Shown: positions 35,777 to 46,600, numbered from the stretch's first letter. The stretch: 64,000 nucleotides of DNA from Rhodobacteraceae bacterium Alg238-R152 (GCA_900537125.1 UNRJ01000001.1:62001-126000); one strand, 5' to 3'. Numbers and translations are program-made. Notes: generated by a model not told the origin, from the sequence alone.

Positions 35777-36829
35777 ATGTTCAAGGAGTTACGGGAGTTT
35801 GAGCGGCCGCAGGGTGGGGACTTGCGCTTGCCCACAGTGACTCCGGCCTTTTGTGTGCCTGTCTTGCAGCAGCTTGCGTATGTGTTTCTTGGGCGGCCCC
35901 GGTGTATACCAGCGATGGTTGTCGCAGGCGGTGTGCTGGTCGATGGTACGCCGGTCACGGGCGCTGGAGACACGCACTCGGCGGCGTTGGTCCGGCTGGC
36001 TGGTGAGGCGGCAGAGCAATTGGGGTTGCGGGCTGTGGTGCCGGGATTGGCCAAGGAGGGGCCAATTGAGGCACGGGGATTTGCCGGACAGACAGTTGTT
36101 CAGGTGGCTCGCGAGATATTGCCGGTCGCGGACACCGAGACCGCTGGGTTTTCCGAAGGTCTGGCGGCGCATACGGACGCGATGGCAGCTCAGCGACATG
36201 GGGCCTTGGAGTTGTTTGAAAGAGACGCCGCTGCGCATTGGTGGGCCGGGATAACCCAGGCTGTGGATTTGTTGGGTGTTGAAACGCTTGTTACCGAGGT
36301 TTTGGGGGCACGTCAGAGCCGTCACACGCGGGTGCTTGATGTAACCTGTGACACGGGGGTTCCGGTGGTCGTGGCAGCATCATTTGATGAAAGCGGCAGC
36401 GGGTTTTGTTTTGGCGCGGCGGCTGGGGGAACGTTGCAGGCAGCCGCAACTTCGGCATTGCGGGAATTGGGGGCGTCAGAGTTTGGCCAGCTCTTAGAAC
36501 AATCGCGGGGAGGAACTGCGGCGCAGACAAGTGGCGCGCTCACCGTTGAGACGCTGACATTGGACGCACTTGATGCCCTGTTTGTGGCACGCAAAGTTCC
36601 TCTTGAGACACAATTCCAAGTGCGCGGCCAAATCAGCGAAGGCCGCTGGCCAAAAGTTTTTGCAGCGAATGGGATTGGTATTGTCGATCTGGGTTGTGTT
36701 GCGGGGCAGTTTTGGGTCATCAAAGCAGTGAGCGCTACATTGCAGCCGGGGCGGGAAACACAGGTTTGCCAACGGTTTCAGACAGCGCTATTGGGGACAA
36801 AACGACGGACGCAGGGACCTCTTTACTGA
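35777..36829 (+). CDS. YcaO-like family protein
   Basis: A 350-residue protein. The two YcaO ATP-binding segments are present: GAGDTHSAALVRLAGEAAEQ at residues 62-81, and GFSEGLAAHTDAMAAQRHGA then LELFERDAAAHWW at 124-156. YcaO enzymes use ATP to cyclise or thioamidate peptide backbones, or act in ribosomal protein S12 thiolation. No TfuA, dehydrogenase or E1-like partner, and no precursor peptide, is seen nearby. The next gene's ATG overlaps its stop, so they form an operon. Confidence 0.82.
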   Translation: MFKELREFERPQGGDLRLPTVTPAFCVPVLQQLAYVFLGRPRCIPAMVVAGGVLVDGTPVTGAGDTHSAALVRLAGEAAEQLGLRAVVPGLAKEGPIEARGFAGQTVVQVAREILPVADTETAGFSEGLAAHTDAMAAQRHGALELFERDAAAHWWAGITQAVDLLGVETLVTEVLGARQSRHTRVLDVTCDTGVPVVVAASFDESGSGFCFGAAAGGTLQAAATSALRELGASEFGQLLEQSRGGTAAQTSGALTVETLTLDALDALFVARKVPLETQFQVRGQISEGRWPKVFAANGIGIVDLGCVAGQFWVIKAVSATLQPGRETQVCQRFQTALLGTKRRTQGPLY

Positions 36830-38856
36830 TGGAGCAGAACCAGACCAATTCTGCGCAGCTCGGCACGGTTTCGGAGCGGCTTCAGATTGACATCATCGGC
36901 GGGTTTCAGGCCCACTGCGCCGATGCGCGTGTGACCATCAAAAAGAAAAAAGCTGCCGCGATATTGGTGCTGTTGTCGTTGTCACCGGACTTGCGTTTGT
37001 CACGCGAAAAACTGCGCGGGGTTTTGTGGCCTGACAGCGCCGAGTCAGCAGCCCAAACCAGTTTGCGCAATGCGGTTTGGGCACTCAAGTCGTCTTTGGT
37101 GGAAGCCGGATTTGACGGTGTATTTACCGATCGCAATGACATCTGGCTTGCGCAGGAGCGGGTTGATGTTGATCTGGACAGGCTATTGGAGGCCGCAGAA
37201 CAGGGCGAGATGGCCCTGGTTTTGCGGGTTGATCCTCAGAAAGTGACGCAGTTTGATCGCGATCAGATGGAGATCAACGATGTATTTGCCGCGCGGGTGA
37301 CAGAGGCGGTACAGCATGTGAGCGGGCTGATGCGGCATCGTTTGAATGCTGCCGCTGATGCGGCAAGCACCCAAGACTCGCGCTTAGACATTCTACAATT
37401 TGTGGCGGGCATGGACTCGGCTGACGAAGGTGCAGCGCGGCGGCTGATCAAGGCCTATTGGCAGAATGGTCAAATGGCAAACGCGCTGACGGTGTATCAG
37501 TCGCTTTGGAGCTTGCTGGATCAAGAGTATGGTGAAGAGCCGTCGGACGAAACTCAGCAGCTGATTGTTGATATCAAGACAGGTGGTGGCACACAGGCCC
37601 CCAAGACGTTGCGGCCCTGTATTGTGGTCGCGCAGGCCACCTATGGCCACCTCACAGCCCAAATGGCCGGCGATGCGGAGCAACTGCGCCAAGCGCTTTG
37701 CGCCAATTTGGCGCGGTTCCGGGAGTGGCAGATATTTGACGCCGCTTTGATGGCGCCAGATGCCCAAGTGGGGGAGCTGGGCGCGGCAAGCTATTCGCTG
37801 GTGTTGCAGTCGCAGGATCGCGGCGAGGGTTTGTCTTGCCGTGTGGTGCTGTCAGATCGCAGCAGTGGTGAGCTGTTGTGGTCGGAGGTGTTGACGGATG
37901 CTGGGCACATGGCCTTGGCGGAAGGGCCGGGTGCGGCGGAGCGGTTGGCGGTGGCGTTGAACTTGCATCTCTCAGCCTTCAAGGGGCCTCTGTCCGCCAC
38001 CAACACAACCGCAGCCAGTGCCTACGAACGTTGGGTCGAGGCGCAAGGGCATATTCTGCAATTTACGCTGGGGAGTTGGCAAACAGCCGAAGGGTTGCTC
38101 GACGCGCTGATCCGAGATTATCCGGACTTTAGTCGGGCTTACTCCAGCCGCGCGTCGATCGAGAACATGCGCCAGATTTCATTCCCTGGGCTCTATAGCT
38201 CGCCTGACTTACATGTCGAAGGGTTGCGATTGGCGCGGCGGGCAATTGAGTTGGATCCCATGGACAGCCGTGGGCAGTTGGCGATGGGCTGGTCTGCAGC
38301 CATGTCACGGCAGTTTGAGCAAGCAGAATTGGCGTTTGATCTGGCGTTTCAATACAATGAAAACGACCCTTGGACGATGACGTCCTCGGCCGTTGGGCTG
38401 GCGTTTTGTGATCAGCTGGACGCCTCAAATCGATTGTTGGATCTGCTGTTCAAGTTGAACTTTCGACTACAGCCTTCGCATTGGAGCTATGTGGCAGCGA
38501 CGCGGTTTTTGGCTGGAGACTATGCGGGTTGTATTGCGGCATCAGAGAAGTCTGAAGAGATTTCTCATGATGTGCCTGCCTGGCACGCGGCTGCACTTGG
38601 GTTGGTTGGACGATTGTCTGAGGCAGCGTCTGTGGCGCGCCGGTTCGAAACCATTGCGCGGGCCAACTGGGTGGCGGATGGCGCACCGGAACGCGCGGAA
38701 ATCACACGCTGGCTGGTATCCGGTTTTCCAATCCGAAATCGCAAAGCTTGGCTTGCGTTGCGTGATGGGTTGCGCTTGGCGGATATGCCGGTGCCTGACT
38801 TGATTCAAAGCGACAAAATTGCACTTGGATATCAATTGGATCCCGGCACATCCTAA
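36829..38856 (+). CDS. SARP/BTAD-type transcriptional activator with TPR-like C-terminus
   Basis: A 675-residue protein. Residues 17-110 look like an OmpR/SARP winged helix (KKKAAAILVLLSLSPDLRLS, then EKLRGVLWPDS and LRNAVWALKSSL). Residues 118-270 resemble the bacterial transcriptional activator domain (AARRLIKAYWQNGQMANALTVY). From about 420 on there are helical TPR-like repeats (ARRAIELDPMDSRGQLAMGW). Such regulators usually control a neighbouring biosynthetic cluster. Translation is coupled to the ycaO-like gene. Confidence 0.8.
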   Translation: MEQNQTNSAQLGTVSERLQIDIIGGFQAHCADARVTIKKKKAAAILVLLSLSPDLRLSREKLRGVLWPDSAESAAQTSLRNAVWALKSSLVEAGFDGVFTDRNDIWLAQERVDVDLDRLLEAAEQGEMALVLRVDPQKVTQFDRDQMEINDVFAARVTEAVQHVSGLMRHRLNAAADAASTQDSRLDILQFVAGMDSADEGAARRLIKAYWQNGQMANALTVYQSLWSLLDQEYGEEPSDETQQLIVDIKTGGGTQAPKTLRPCIVVAQATYGHLTAQMAGDAEQLRQALCANLARFREWQIFDAALMAPDAQVGELGAASYSLVLQSQDRGEGLSCRVVLSDRSSGELLWSEVLTDAGHMALAEGPGAAERLAVALNLHLSAFKGPLSATNTTAASAYERWVEAQGHILQFTLGSWQTAEGLLDALIRDYPDFSRAYSSRASIENMRQISFPGLYSSPDLHVEGLRLARRAIELDPMDSRGQLAMGWSAAMSRQFEQAELAFDLAFQYNENDPWTMTSSAVGLAFCDQLDASNRLLDLLFKLNFRLQPSHWSYVAATRFLAGDYAGCIAASEKSEEISHDVPAWHAAALGLVGRLSEAASVARRFETIARANWVADGAPERAEITRWLVSGFPIRNRKAWLALRDGLRLADMPVPDLIQSDKIALGYQLDPGTS

Positions 38857-38872
38857 AGTAGTTATCTATCCC

Positions 38873-39244
38873 TTACACACATTTGCGCAGGGCGTAATCT
38901 GCAATGCGTTTGGAGCGAAAATTATGCTCTTCTTCGGATGGTGTGACCAAGGTTGCGTTGTAAGCTTCGTCATAGAAATCCGGCAGCGTGTACGGGCTGG
39001 GTGGGGGCAGATCGAGGTCGTCAGGGTGCGGCAGCATGATGCTCACCACTTTTTGGTCCGGTGCGTTGAAGATTTGCAGCAGTTCCGTGTCTTTGAACTC
39101 TTCTGCCAGCTCGGCGACATTGCTGGGCACTTGGGCGCGGAAATCACCCACGGTTTTAGGCACGCTCTTAGCATCGCGTGCCCAACCTTGAAGGACTTCT
39201 CCCATCTTCAGGTAGTTTTTGATTTTAATTTCATAAGGGTCCAT
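38873..39244 (-). CDS. 123-residue protein of unknown function, companion of the haem peroxidase
   Basis: A soluble, acidic protein with no signal peptide or membrane segment; the Pro-rich LPHPDDLDLPPPSPYTLPDF is its most distinctive part. It starts 32 bases after the peroxidase stop with a GGAGGAAG ribosome-binding site, so it is co-transcribed and may be a chaperone, subunit or substrate of the peroxidase. No family recognised. Confidence 0.75.
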   Translation of the reverse strand: MDPYEIKIKNYLKMGEVLQGWARDAKSVPKTVGDFRAQVPSNVAELAEEFKDTELLQIFNAPDQKVVSIMLPHPDDLDLPPPSPYTLPDFYDEAYNATLVTPSEEEHNFRSKRIADYALRKCV

Positions 39245-39276
39245 TTGTGTTCTTCCTCCGTGTTTGAACAGTGTTT

Positions 39277-40854
39277 TTAAGTGATTTGAGTGGCTGCAAT
39301 CAGCGAAGGCATGTCGCGGATTGGCGTGTCGCCATAGGCCGCGACTTCAAGCGCTTGGGCAATTTTTTCGTCGTCGGTTGTGGGGGTGTCATCCGCAAAG
39401 GCGGGTGCAAAAGCCGCGCCAAGGATCAACCCTCCAAGCGGGCCATAGGTGGCGCCATTGTTCCCATCAATCTGCGCTTCCAGCGCGAGGAAAGTGACCA
39501 GCGGCAGGTTGGCGGTGATGGTGGCCTTATCGGCATCCGACATGGGTGGTTTGTGGCCGGGACGCACAGCCGCTTCGAGCGCAGCCATGCCGGTGGTGGC
39601 GATCCGGTCATAATGCGTGGCGGCATCAAACGGCACCGCGAGGCCGTGGGCGCGCATTGTCTCTGCGGCGGAGTGGATGAGATCTTGTACTCGGCCCAGA
39701 CCAATCCACTTCTCGCGCACCAGATCGCGCATGGCTGTGCCGGCCGGATAGATGTCTTTGGTTGGTTTGCCTGCGGTGGCAAGCGTCATGCCATCGGCAG
39801 TATGTGGGCCGAAGCGGATCGCCCAATTGAAGTTTTCTGGCAAGGGAGCGCCGGGAACGGTGAAGAAGAGCTTCCAGTCGATTTTCCAGTCAATAGGCGT
39901 GGGCACCATGCCCGGTTCATGCAGGGAAGAATGGTTGATGATCTTGCGCAGTTCCACTTCGCCGAGGGTGTGATCCCCAACACCGTTGTTAAGCATGTAC
40001 TCCGGGCGCACCATGCTGTGGGCCATGCGGGCGATACCGTAGGCAAACAGATCGTTGGTTTCAGAGGGCGTGCGGCCAAGCGGTTGCAGAGTTGATGTGC
40101 CGTCAAACAAGCTGATGATGTCCTTGGGCATAATGCGCGGCAACAGGTCGTGGCGCAGGATACGACGGTAAATGCGGGCAGTGGCAAGGCGCGCCACGCG
40201 GGCGCGGTGGTGGTTTGGAATTGGAGTTTGGCTGCCGGGCATCATGGCGGTGGCGGATTTGCCCACCAGCGTGTTGTAGACGGCGTGAAAAAACGCAGTG
40301 AGCTGGGCCAAAATGTTGTTGTCGTCGTTGCGCGGGTCCGGGATCAACACGTCGGTAAATGGACCATCCGCGTCGGGACCATCCGCGCTGTAGCGGTTGC
40401 GTGGCAGATCCGCAGACGGTGCCAAACGGTCATCAGACATCGTCCCCGCCGGGCGGAATTTGCCCAGCCGCAAGCGGTGCGTGCCGTCTTGATGTTGCAT
40501 GTCAAAGACGTGGGGGCAGACAACAGGGCCGCCACCAAACAAAGTTTCCAAGGCCAGTTTTTCTTGCCGAAGGTTTTGTGAGCGCCCGCCGAAGTCGTCA
40601 AAAGTACGCGGGACCAGTGAGCTGAACACCAGATCATGACCCGCCAGCTGAAAGAGATAGGAATACCCCGCAGGGACACCGAGGTGATCGCCCTGCGGCT
40701 GATTGAGAAACCCACGAGACGCGGTGGTGGCGCTGTTGTTGTTGTTGAGCAATGTGGCGAGGTAGATGGTCATCTCTTCGGTGAGAGCAGATGGCTGCGT
40801 GGTGTCGCCGGTTGCGGCGAATACATCATCAACTTCGAGATCTCGGTGCGACAT
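39277..40854 (-). CDS. animal-type haem peroxidase
   Basis: A 525-residue protein of the peroxidase-cyclooxygenase superfamily. The distal His region is YLFQLAGHDLVFSS (His73), the catalytic Arg is probably Arg175 in DPRNDDNNILAQL, and the proximal His is His279 in ARMAHSMVRPEY. A long C-terminal region follows. No signal peptide is seen, so export, if any, is by another route. Family members oxidise halides or organic donors with peroxide. The ATG at 40854 is preferred over a GTG 30 bases upstream. Confidence 0.85.
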   Translation of the reverse strand: MSHRDLEVDDVFAATGDTTQPSALTEEMTIYLATLLNNNNSATTASRGFLNQPQGDHLGVPAGYSYLFQLAGHDLVFSSLVPRTFDDFGGRSQNLRQEKLALETLFGGGPVVCPHVFDMQHQDGTHRLRLGKFRPAGTMSDDRLAPSADLPRNRYSADGPDADGPFTDVLIPDPRNDDNNILAQLTAFFHAVYNTLVGKSATAMMPGSQTPIPNHHRARVARLATARIYRRILRHDLLPRIMPKDIISLFDGTSTLQPLGRTPSETNDLFAYGIARMAHSMVRPEYMLNNGVGDHTLGEVELRKIINHSSLHEPGMVPTPIDWKIDWKLFFTVPGAPLPENFNWAIRFGPHTADGMTLATAGKPTKDIYPAGTAMRDLVREKWIGLGRVQDLIHSAAETMRAHGLAVPFDAATHYDRIATTGMAALEAAVRPGHKPPMSDADKATITANLPLVTFLALEAQIDGNNGATYGPLGGLILGAAFAPAFADDTPTTDDEKIAQALEVAAYGDTPIRDMPSLIAATQIT

Positions 40855-41296
40855 TGGCTCAGTCCTTTTGGTTGCTGAGACCACTCTAACGAGAAATTCG
40901 CATTTGAGATAAATTCAAAACAAGCCGCGCAAGGACAAACATTCTCGAAGAAAATAAGGGGAAAAGTAGGGTGATGCTGCCATATGTGATGAAGTTACGT
41001 GAACGGAATCACGATTTATTAACGCCCGATACGAGCAAATCACCACGCTAGATGCTGCCATTTCTGTCAGGGTATCAGGATGATTTTGGCGTGGAAAACC
41101 GTTGGAAAAACGCAGATCAGCGCGTAAACTGTTTCCCTGTTGGGTAAAATGACGCAAATTTAGCGTCACTGTTTCCCTGATGGAGCCGGTGGACGCCCAA
41201 CGCAGCAAAATCCTTGCGTGGCGTTCCAAGCTGTTGGACGATCAAGATGAACTATTAACCATAATTTCTTTTCTCGGCGCTTTTGGGAGAGCAGGC
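40855..41296. other. 442-base intergenic region between the peroxidase and FecR operon
   Basis: This AT-richer region separates divergent transcripts. It holds two direct repeats, ACTGTTTCCCTGTTGG at 41128-41143 and ACTGTTTCCCTGATGG at 41168-41183, 40 bases apart and each preceded by GCGT. A minus-strand open frame (40915-41229) has no visible ribosome-binding site or domain. Promoters for both flanking operons are probably here; no convincing -35/-10 pair was singled out. Confidence 0.6.
41128..41183 (+). repeat. pair of 16-base direct repeats upstream of the FecR/PKD/cyclase operon
   Basis: The copies at 41128-41143 and 41168-41183 differ at one base and are spaced 40 bases start to start, about four helical turns. 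This is compatible with a regulator binding one DNA face. Confidence 0.55.
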
Positions 41297-43657
41297 ATGC
41301 GACCCCCTGCGGACGACCAAAATCCAATGAAGACAATTATGCGTTGGTTGGGCCTGCTGGCCGCCTGCGTTGTGGGATTCTGTGTGCTGCCGGTACGGGC
41401 AGAGGTGGACCCGCTCGATACACCCTATTTAGAAGTGGCCTATGACGGGGATGAGACCCTGCGCGATTTTGTGGCGCGGCATTTGAATGATCCTGACTTA
41501 TGGCCAACAGTGCTCAAACTTAACAATTTGGGCTCACCTGCGGATTTGGTTCCCGGGGCTGTGCTGCACTTACCTGTGGCCCAGGTGGCGGCGGCAGATG
41601 CGGCGTTGGCGGAAGCGTTGGTGGCCATTCAGAAAGCCACCTCTGAGGGCGCGCGGCTGTTTGCACCACAGGAAATTGGTGCGGCCATCGTCAATCGGGA
41701 TGCTGCGCTTGGCTTTCGGGGCGATGGCGCGTGGCGCAATGTTGTGCGCTTTGCTGGTACGGCCACCGAGCACGCAACCGAGGCGTTTGAGATTGCGCTG
41801 GCACAGCGGGATCGGGCCGCAGAGGCGCTCATTACGGACATTCACGGGCGGGTTGAGGGACGGGAGCCTGTGGAGGCCGCTTGGACCAACCGGTCCCTCA
41901 ACGATGTGTTAATTGAGTTTGAAAAACTTCGCACGCTGACCAACTCCACCACACAGGTGACGTTTCGCGATCTAAGCCGGCTGCGGCTGAACCCCAATTC
42001 CAACGCCACAATTCAGCGCATGCGATCAGATCCGCTGACCGGCAAAGAGGTCACTAAAGTGTCGCTGGCCAATGGCGATTTTTATGCGTTGCTCAATCAG
42101 CTCTCGGATCGGGACAGTTTTGAAATTGATGTGCCTGGTATTCAAACCACCACCGACAGTGATGATTTCTGGATCAAGAAAGAGGCCGATAAGGCGCTCT
42201 TTGTGAACTACGATGCGGCGGCTTTGGACATCGAAGCAGCGGCAACCCGGGTCTCGCTAGGTCAGGATGAAGGGGTGGTCATAACGGAAGCGGGTGTTGC
42301 GACGCGGGCAGAGGTGTTGGACCGGCCGCTATTAAGTGCCCCAATGGACCTCGAGGATGTCTATGGGGCAGGGGTGCGATTGGCGTGGCAGCTGTATCCG
42401 GAGGCAAGTGGCTACTGGTTTGAGGTGGCGGGGGATCCGGGATTTAATCAGATGATTGCGACGGAATGGGGCATCAAGGAGCTTGGCTTTGAGGTGGCTG
42501 GGTTGGCTCCGGGGGCGTATTATTGGCGCGTGGCGGCGCTGGATGAGTTGGGTCTGCCTGGCAAGTGGAGCGAAGTGCGCGGGTTTGAGATGCGCCAGGA
42601 CAGCACACCGCCGTTTTTGACTTTGTTGGCTCCCTCCAATGGCGTGCTCGTAGAGCTGCCGGAGGTGGAGGTGTTGGGTGCCTCGGAAGTGGGTGTGGTG
42701 CTGACCGTGAATGGTGTTCCCACAGACGTGGCGGCGGACGGCGGGTTTGCAACCACCTTGACCCTGTTGCCCGGTGCCAATCAGATCGTGCTGAAAGCTG
42801 TTGATCCAGCGGGGAATGTTTCTCAAAAACGCGGGCAGTTGCGCTATGTACCGCGGCTGGCGACAACCATGACGCTTAACCCGGATATGGCACGGGATCG
42901 CGATGAGCGGTTGGTGAGCCGCAATACGGAGATGACGGTCTATGGGGCGACCTCGGCAAAACCTGGCCAGCAGGTGGTCTTGCGAGACGCCGCGGGTGCC
43001 GAAGTGGGAACCACACGGATCTCGGCTGGGGGAGTGCTGGCGATCACTGTGCCGGTGGCCGACAATGTGGCTGAGTATCAGGTGGAGGTCTTGTCCGAAG
43101 GGGGTGTCTCAACCGGCACACTGATGTTTGCGGTTGTGCGTGACAACGAGGCACCACAAGTGTTGTTAGATGTGCCTCCACCGCGCGCAACCTTAGACAC
43201 TGCGCTCGATCTGACGGGCACATTGGGGGACGCGGTGTCACTGCAGCTCAACGGGGCTCCACAAGATATTTTTGACGGCAGTTTTGCCATGCAGGTGGCC
43301 CTCGCCGAAGGCCAAAACATGCTGGAACTGCGCGCGACTGATGCGGCCGGAAACGTGGGAGTTTTGGTGTTGGAGACCCGTTTGGATCTGACCCCTCCGG
43401 AGATTGTAGATGTTCGCATATGGCGCCCTCAGGGAGAGGTGGGGCCGGTGGAGATTGTGGTGGAGGCGCTAGACGACGGTGGCCTGCGCCAAGCCGCACC
43501 GTATTTGGCGCAGGTCGGCGACCAAGAGTTTGAAGGGTATCTGCGCTGTGACAGTAGGCGCGGGATTTGCCGCGCCACGGTGCCGCCGACACCGGGCGAG
43601 ATGCGGATAATTGAAGTGGTGGTACAGGACTATGCGGGCAATGAGGTGATCCAGTGA
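41297..43657 (+). CDS. LysM/FecR/Ig-like repeat envelope protein
   Basis: A 786-residue exported protein (hydrophobic signal, cleavage near VRAE, residue 35). A LysM-like domain lies at 44-94 (GDETLRDFVARHLNDPDLWPTV, ending LVPGAVLHLP). A FecR-like domain is at about 215-335, with VSLANGDFYALLNQLSDRDSF. A fibronectin-like segment (350-430) and several Ig-like modules (VDPAGNVSQKRG; TDAAGNVGVLVLETRLDLTPP) complete it. I prefer ATG 41297 because GGGAGAGCAGGC precedes it; ATG 41327 lacks a ribosome-binding site. First gene of a three-gene operon, probably binding peptidoglycan or glycans. Confidence 0.78.
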   Translation: MRPPADDQNPMKTIMRWLGLLAACVVGFCVLPVRAEVDPLDTPYLEVAYDGDETLRDFVARHLNDPDLWPTVLKLNNLGSPADLVPGAVLHLPVAQVAAADAALAEALVAIQKATSEGARLFAPQEIGAAIVNRDAALGFRGDGAWRNVVRFAGTATEHATEAFEIALAQRDRAAEALITDIHGRVEGREPVEAAWTNRSLNDVLIEFEKLRTLTNSTTQVTFRDLSRLRLNPNSNATIQRMRSDPLTGKEVTKVSLANGDFYALLNQLSDRDSFEIDVPGIQTTTDSDDFWIKKEADKALFVNYDAAALDIEAAATRVSLGQDEGVVITEAGVATRAEVLDRPLLSAPMDLEDVYGAGVRLAWQLYPEASGYWFEVAGDPGFNQMIATEWGIKELGFEVAGLAPGAYYWRVAALDELGLPGKWSEVRGFEMRQDSTPPFLTLLAPSNGVLVELPEVEVLGASEVGVVLTVNGVPTDVAADGGFATTLTLLPGANQIVLKAVDPAGNVSQKRGQLRYVPRLATTMTLNPDMARDRDERLVSRNTEMTVYGATSAKPGQQVVLRDAAGAEVGTTRISAGGVLAITVPVADNVAEYQVEVLSEGGVSTGTLMFAVVRDNEAPQVLLDVPPPRATLDTALDLTGTLGDAVSLQLNGAPQDIFDGSFAMQVALAEGQNMLELRATDAAGNVGVLVLETRLDLTPPEIVDVRIWRPQGEVGPVEIVVEALDDGGLRQAAPYLAQVGDQEFEGYLRCDSRRGICRATVPPTPGEMRIIEVVVQDYAGNEVIQ

Positions 43658-43670
43658 GGAGGGGGCACGA

Positions 43671-46600
43671 ATGAATGTTCTGAAACTTGGGATTGCAGTT
43701 TTGTCCATCTGTGGGGGCTGGCTGCATGTGGCAAAGGCACAGGATTTGGCGCCGCCGGCGGAATTTGGACAGCTGGTGGTCTATGGGTCCGCAGCCCCCA
43801 CACGCGAGGGAGATGTTGATCACAAAGAGGTTGTATTTTTCAGCATTCCCAAGCAATTGCAGAAAAGAGTTTATGTGCGTGTGTTTGATCCAGAGATGTG
43901 GGGGCAGCATGATTTCCGCTATGGTGGCGGGGGCAATTCACACACGTTGTACAATGTGTATGGCGGAGAAGGCGCGCGCAGTGCGGTGGCGCTGCCCACC
44001 CCGGTGGCGGATGGCAGCACACCCATAAAACTGCGCCGCGAGGAGATACTAGCCCCGCAACCGGGAAAGATTTTGCGCACCGCAGAATTTGGCTCTGACG
44101 CACAGACGGATCAGACGTGGGTGTCATTGGGCAGTGTGCGTGCACGGCAAGGGGACGTGATTGGCGATCGGGCGTGGTTCCGATTGGAGGTGATTGGCGC
44201 AGACGGCGATGACGGCAATGGGTTCAATGTAGATGTGAGCCTGTTAAGAGATGCGCATCGGCGGCCTGACGGGCTAGAGATGATTGCCTATCAACCGACC
44301 ATTCGATGGCCTGGGTCAGGGCCAGGCACACGGGTGGAGTTTACTGCGCCTAAGGGCGACTTAACAGTGCAGAACTTCGACGGCGCGCGCGGGGATTTGC
44401 GGCTCAACCGGATGTATTCTGACTACGCGCTGCAGGCGTCAGGGCAGAATGTTTGGGCCAGCGAGATTGTGGCGGCAGGGGACTTAGCCGGGGAGGATAT
44501 ACTATCGCTGACTTTGCAGGGGGGATTTGAGACACCCAATGATGTGACCCTGAGCCTGTTTGATGGTGACGGGCACGCTGTGCCGGTGTTGATGCCGCCC
44601 CGGTTGGCCCCGGTGCCGGAGCGACCAGAAGCGCTGCCACGCGCACGCGAATTGGCGGATTGTTCCAGCGTGGCGTTTGATGGCAGCGTGCCCGGCGCTG
44701 ATCCGCTACTGGCTTACCAATGGGATTATGGGGACGGAGCCAGCTCTGAGGAGCCGGTGATTGTGTACAGCTACGGGATGCCGGGAACGCATGATGCGCG
44801 GTTGCGAGTGCGCTTGCCAGGCACGCGGGCAGCGCGCGGGGCAGAGGCCAAGGTGCCCGTGCATGTGCGGGTTGCGCCACGGGCGGTGGCGGGGGACGCG
44901 GTCACCGTGGCACCGGGCGAAGTGGTGCGGTTTTCTGGTGCGGGGTCGCTGCCGTCTGACAGTCCAATCACACATTACGGGTGGGCTTTTGGCGATGGCG
45001 CGGTGGCGGACACGTTAGAGGCCAGCCATGAGTATTCGGAACCGGGGGCCTATCGCGCGGTGTTGCGTGTGATGGATGACAGCCCACATCCCTGTAATTT
45101 TGGTGTGGCAACGCGGTTGGTGACAGTGAACTTCCCGCCAGTTGCTGAGGCTGGAACGGATGTACGCACCATCGTGGGGCGCGCGGTCTCCTTGGATGGG
45201 GCGGCAAGCTATGATGTCGACGGCAGCATCACGGGGTACACTTGGGACATGGGAGATGGTCAAAGTTCGGATGGCAGCCACGTGACCCATGTGTATCAGG
45301 AACCGGGTGTCTATCAGGTTGGTTTGACCGTTCGCGATGACAGCGGCGTGGCCAATGCCGCAAGCGCCGATCAGCTGACCATTTGGGTGAACGCACCGCC
45401 GATCCCGTTGATAGAGGGGCCAACTGATCCGGTGGCAATTGGCCAGGCGGTGATCCTTGATGGCAGTGGGTCCAGCGATGCCGATGGCGTGATCCTGTCC
45501 CATCTATGGGACTTTGGTGATGGTGCCATGGGCGAGGGGCCGGTGGCGGAATACGCTTGGGCCAACCCCGGTGTCTATGAGGTCACGCTGACGGTGACAG
45601 ATGACAGCGGCACACAATCAGCAACGCAACAAACGCAGTTTGAGATGGTTGTGAACAGGCGACCGATGGCAGACGCAGGGCCGGATCAATTTGTGACCAG
45701 CTCCGAAGTTCAATTTGACGGCAGCGCCTCACGCGACAGTGACGGTCAGATTACGCGCTATGTATGGGAATTTGGAGATGGGCAAGCATTGGAAGGATTA
45801 AGTCCGCGTCATTTCTATGAGACTTCAGGAATTTACGAGGTGTCTTTAACGGTTTTTGATGACAGCGGTGCGCCTCAAAGCAGCCATCGGGACACGCTGC
45901 AGGTGGTGGTCAACAGCCGGCCAATTGCCGATGCAGGGCCAGCCCTGACAGTGGCACCTGGAGAGGAATTTGTGCTCGACGGGGGGGCATCGGTGGATCC
46001 AGATGGCGGGGTGGCACGGTTTCTGTGGCAGTTTGAAGATGGTCGTACCCAGGACGGCATGAGAGTGTCGCAGCGGTTTGACACGCCGGGGGTGCAGCGC
46101 GTGCTCTTGCAAGTCACGGATGACTTTGTTGGGGGCGGTGCGGTGGATGAAAGTGAAGTGCTGATCACCGTCAACGCCCCCCCAGTGGCGCAGGCTGGTC
46201 CGGACCTGCGTGTCGCGCCGGATGAGACCGTGCGGTTTGATGCGCGTTCCAGCTTTGATAGCGACGGTGGGCTGATGGATTACCGATGGGAGTTTGACGA
46301 TTTGCAAGCGCCCTTGGAGGCCGCGGTTGTGGAGCGGGCCTGGCCGGTGGGGGGCGTGTACAGCGCGCGGTTGGTGGTGCGTGACGGAAGTGGCGTGGCG
46401 AATTCCACGGCGCAGGACAACGTGACCATTTGGGTGAACCATCGCCCAGAGGCCGATGCGGGACCGGTGATTGATACGGACCGTTTGCTGGTGACTTTGG
46501 ATGCCAGCGGCAGCAGTGATGCGGATGGGGATGCCCTGATGTATCGCTGGGACTTTGGCGACGGCACGCCAACTGTCGCTGGACGGCAGGTCAGCCATGT

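Noticed and set aside
40915-41229. Minus-strand open frame in the 442-base intergenic region
   Set aside because: No ribosome-binding site or domain; resembles spurious frames over intergenic repeats.
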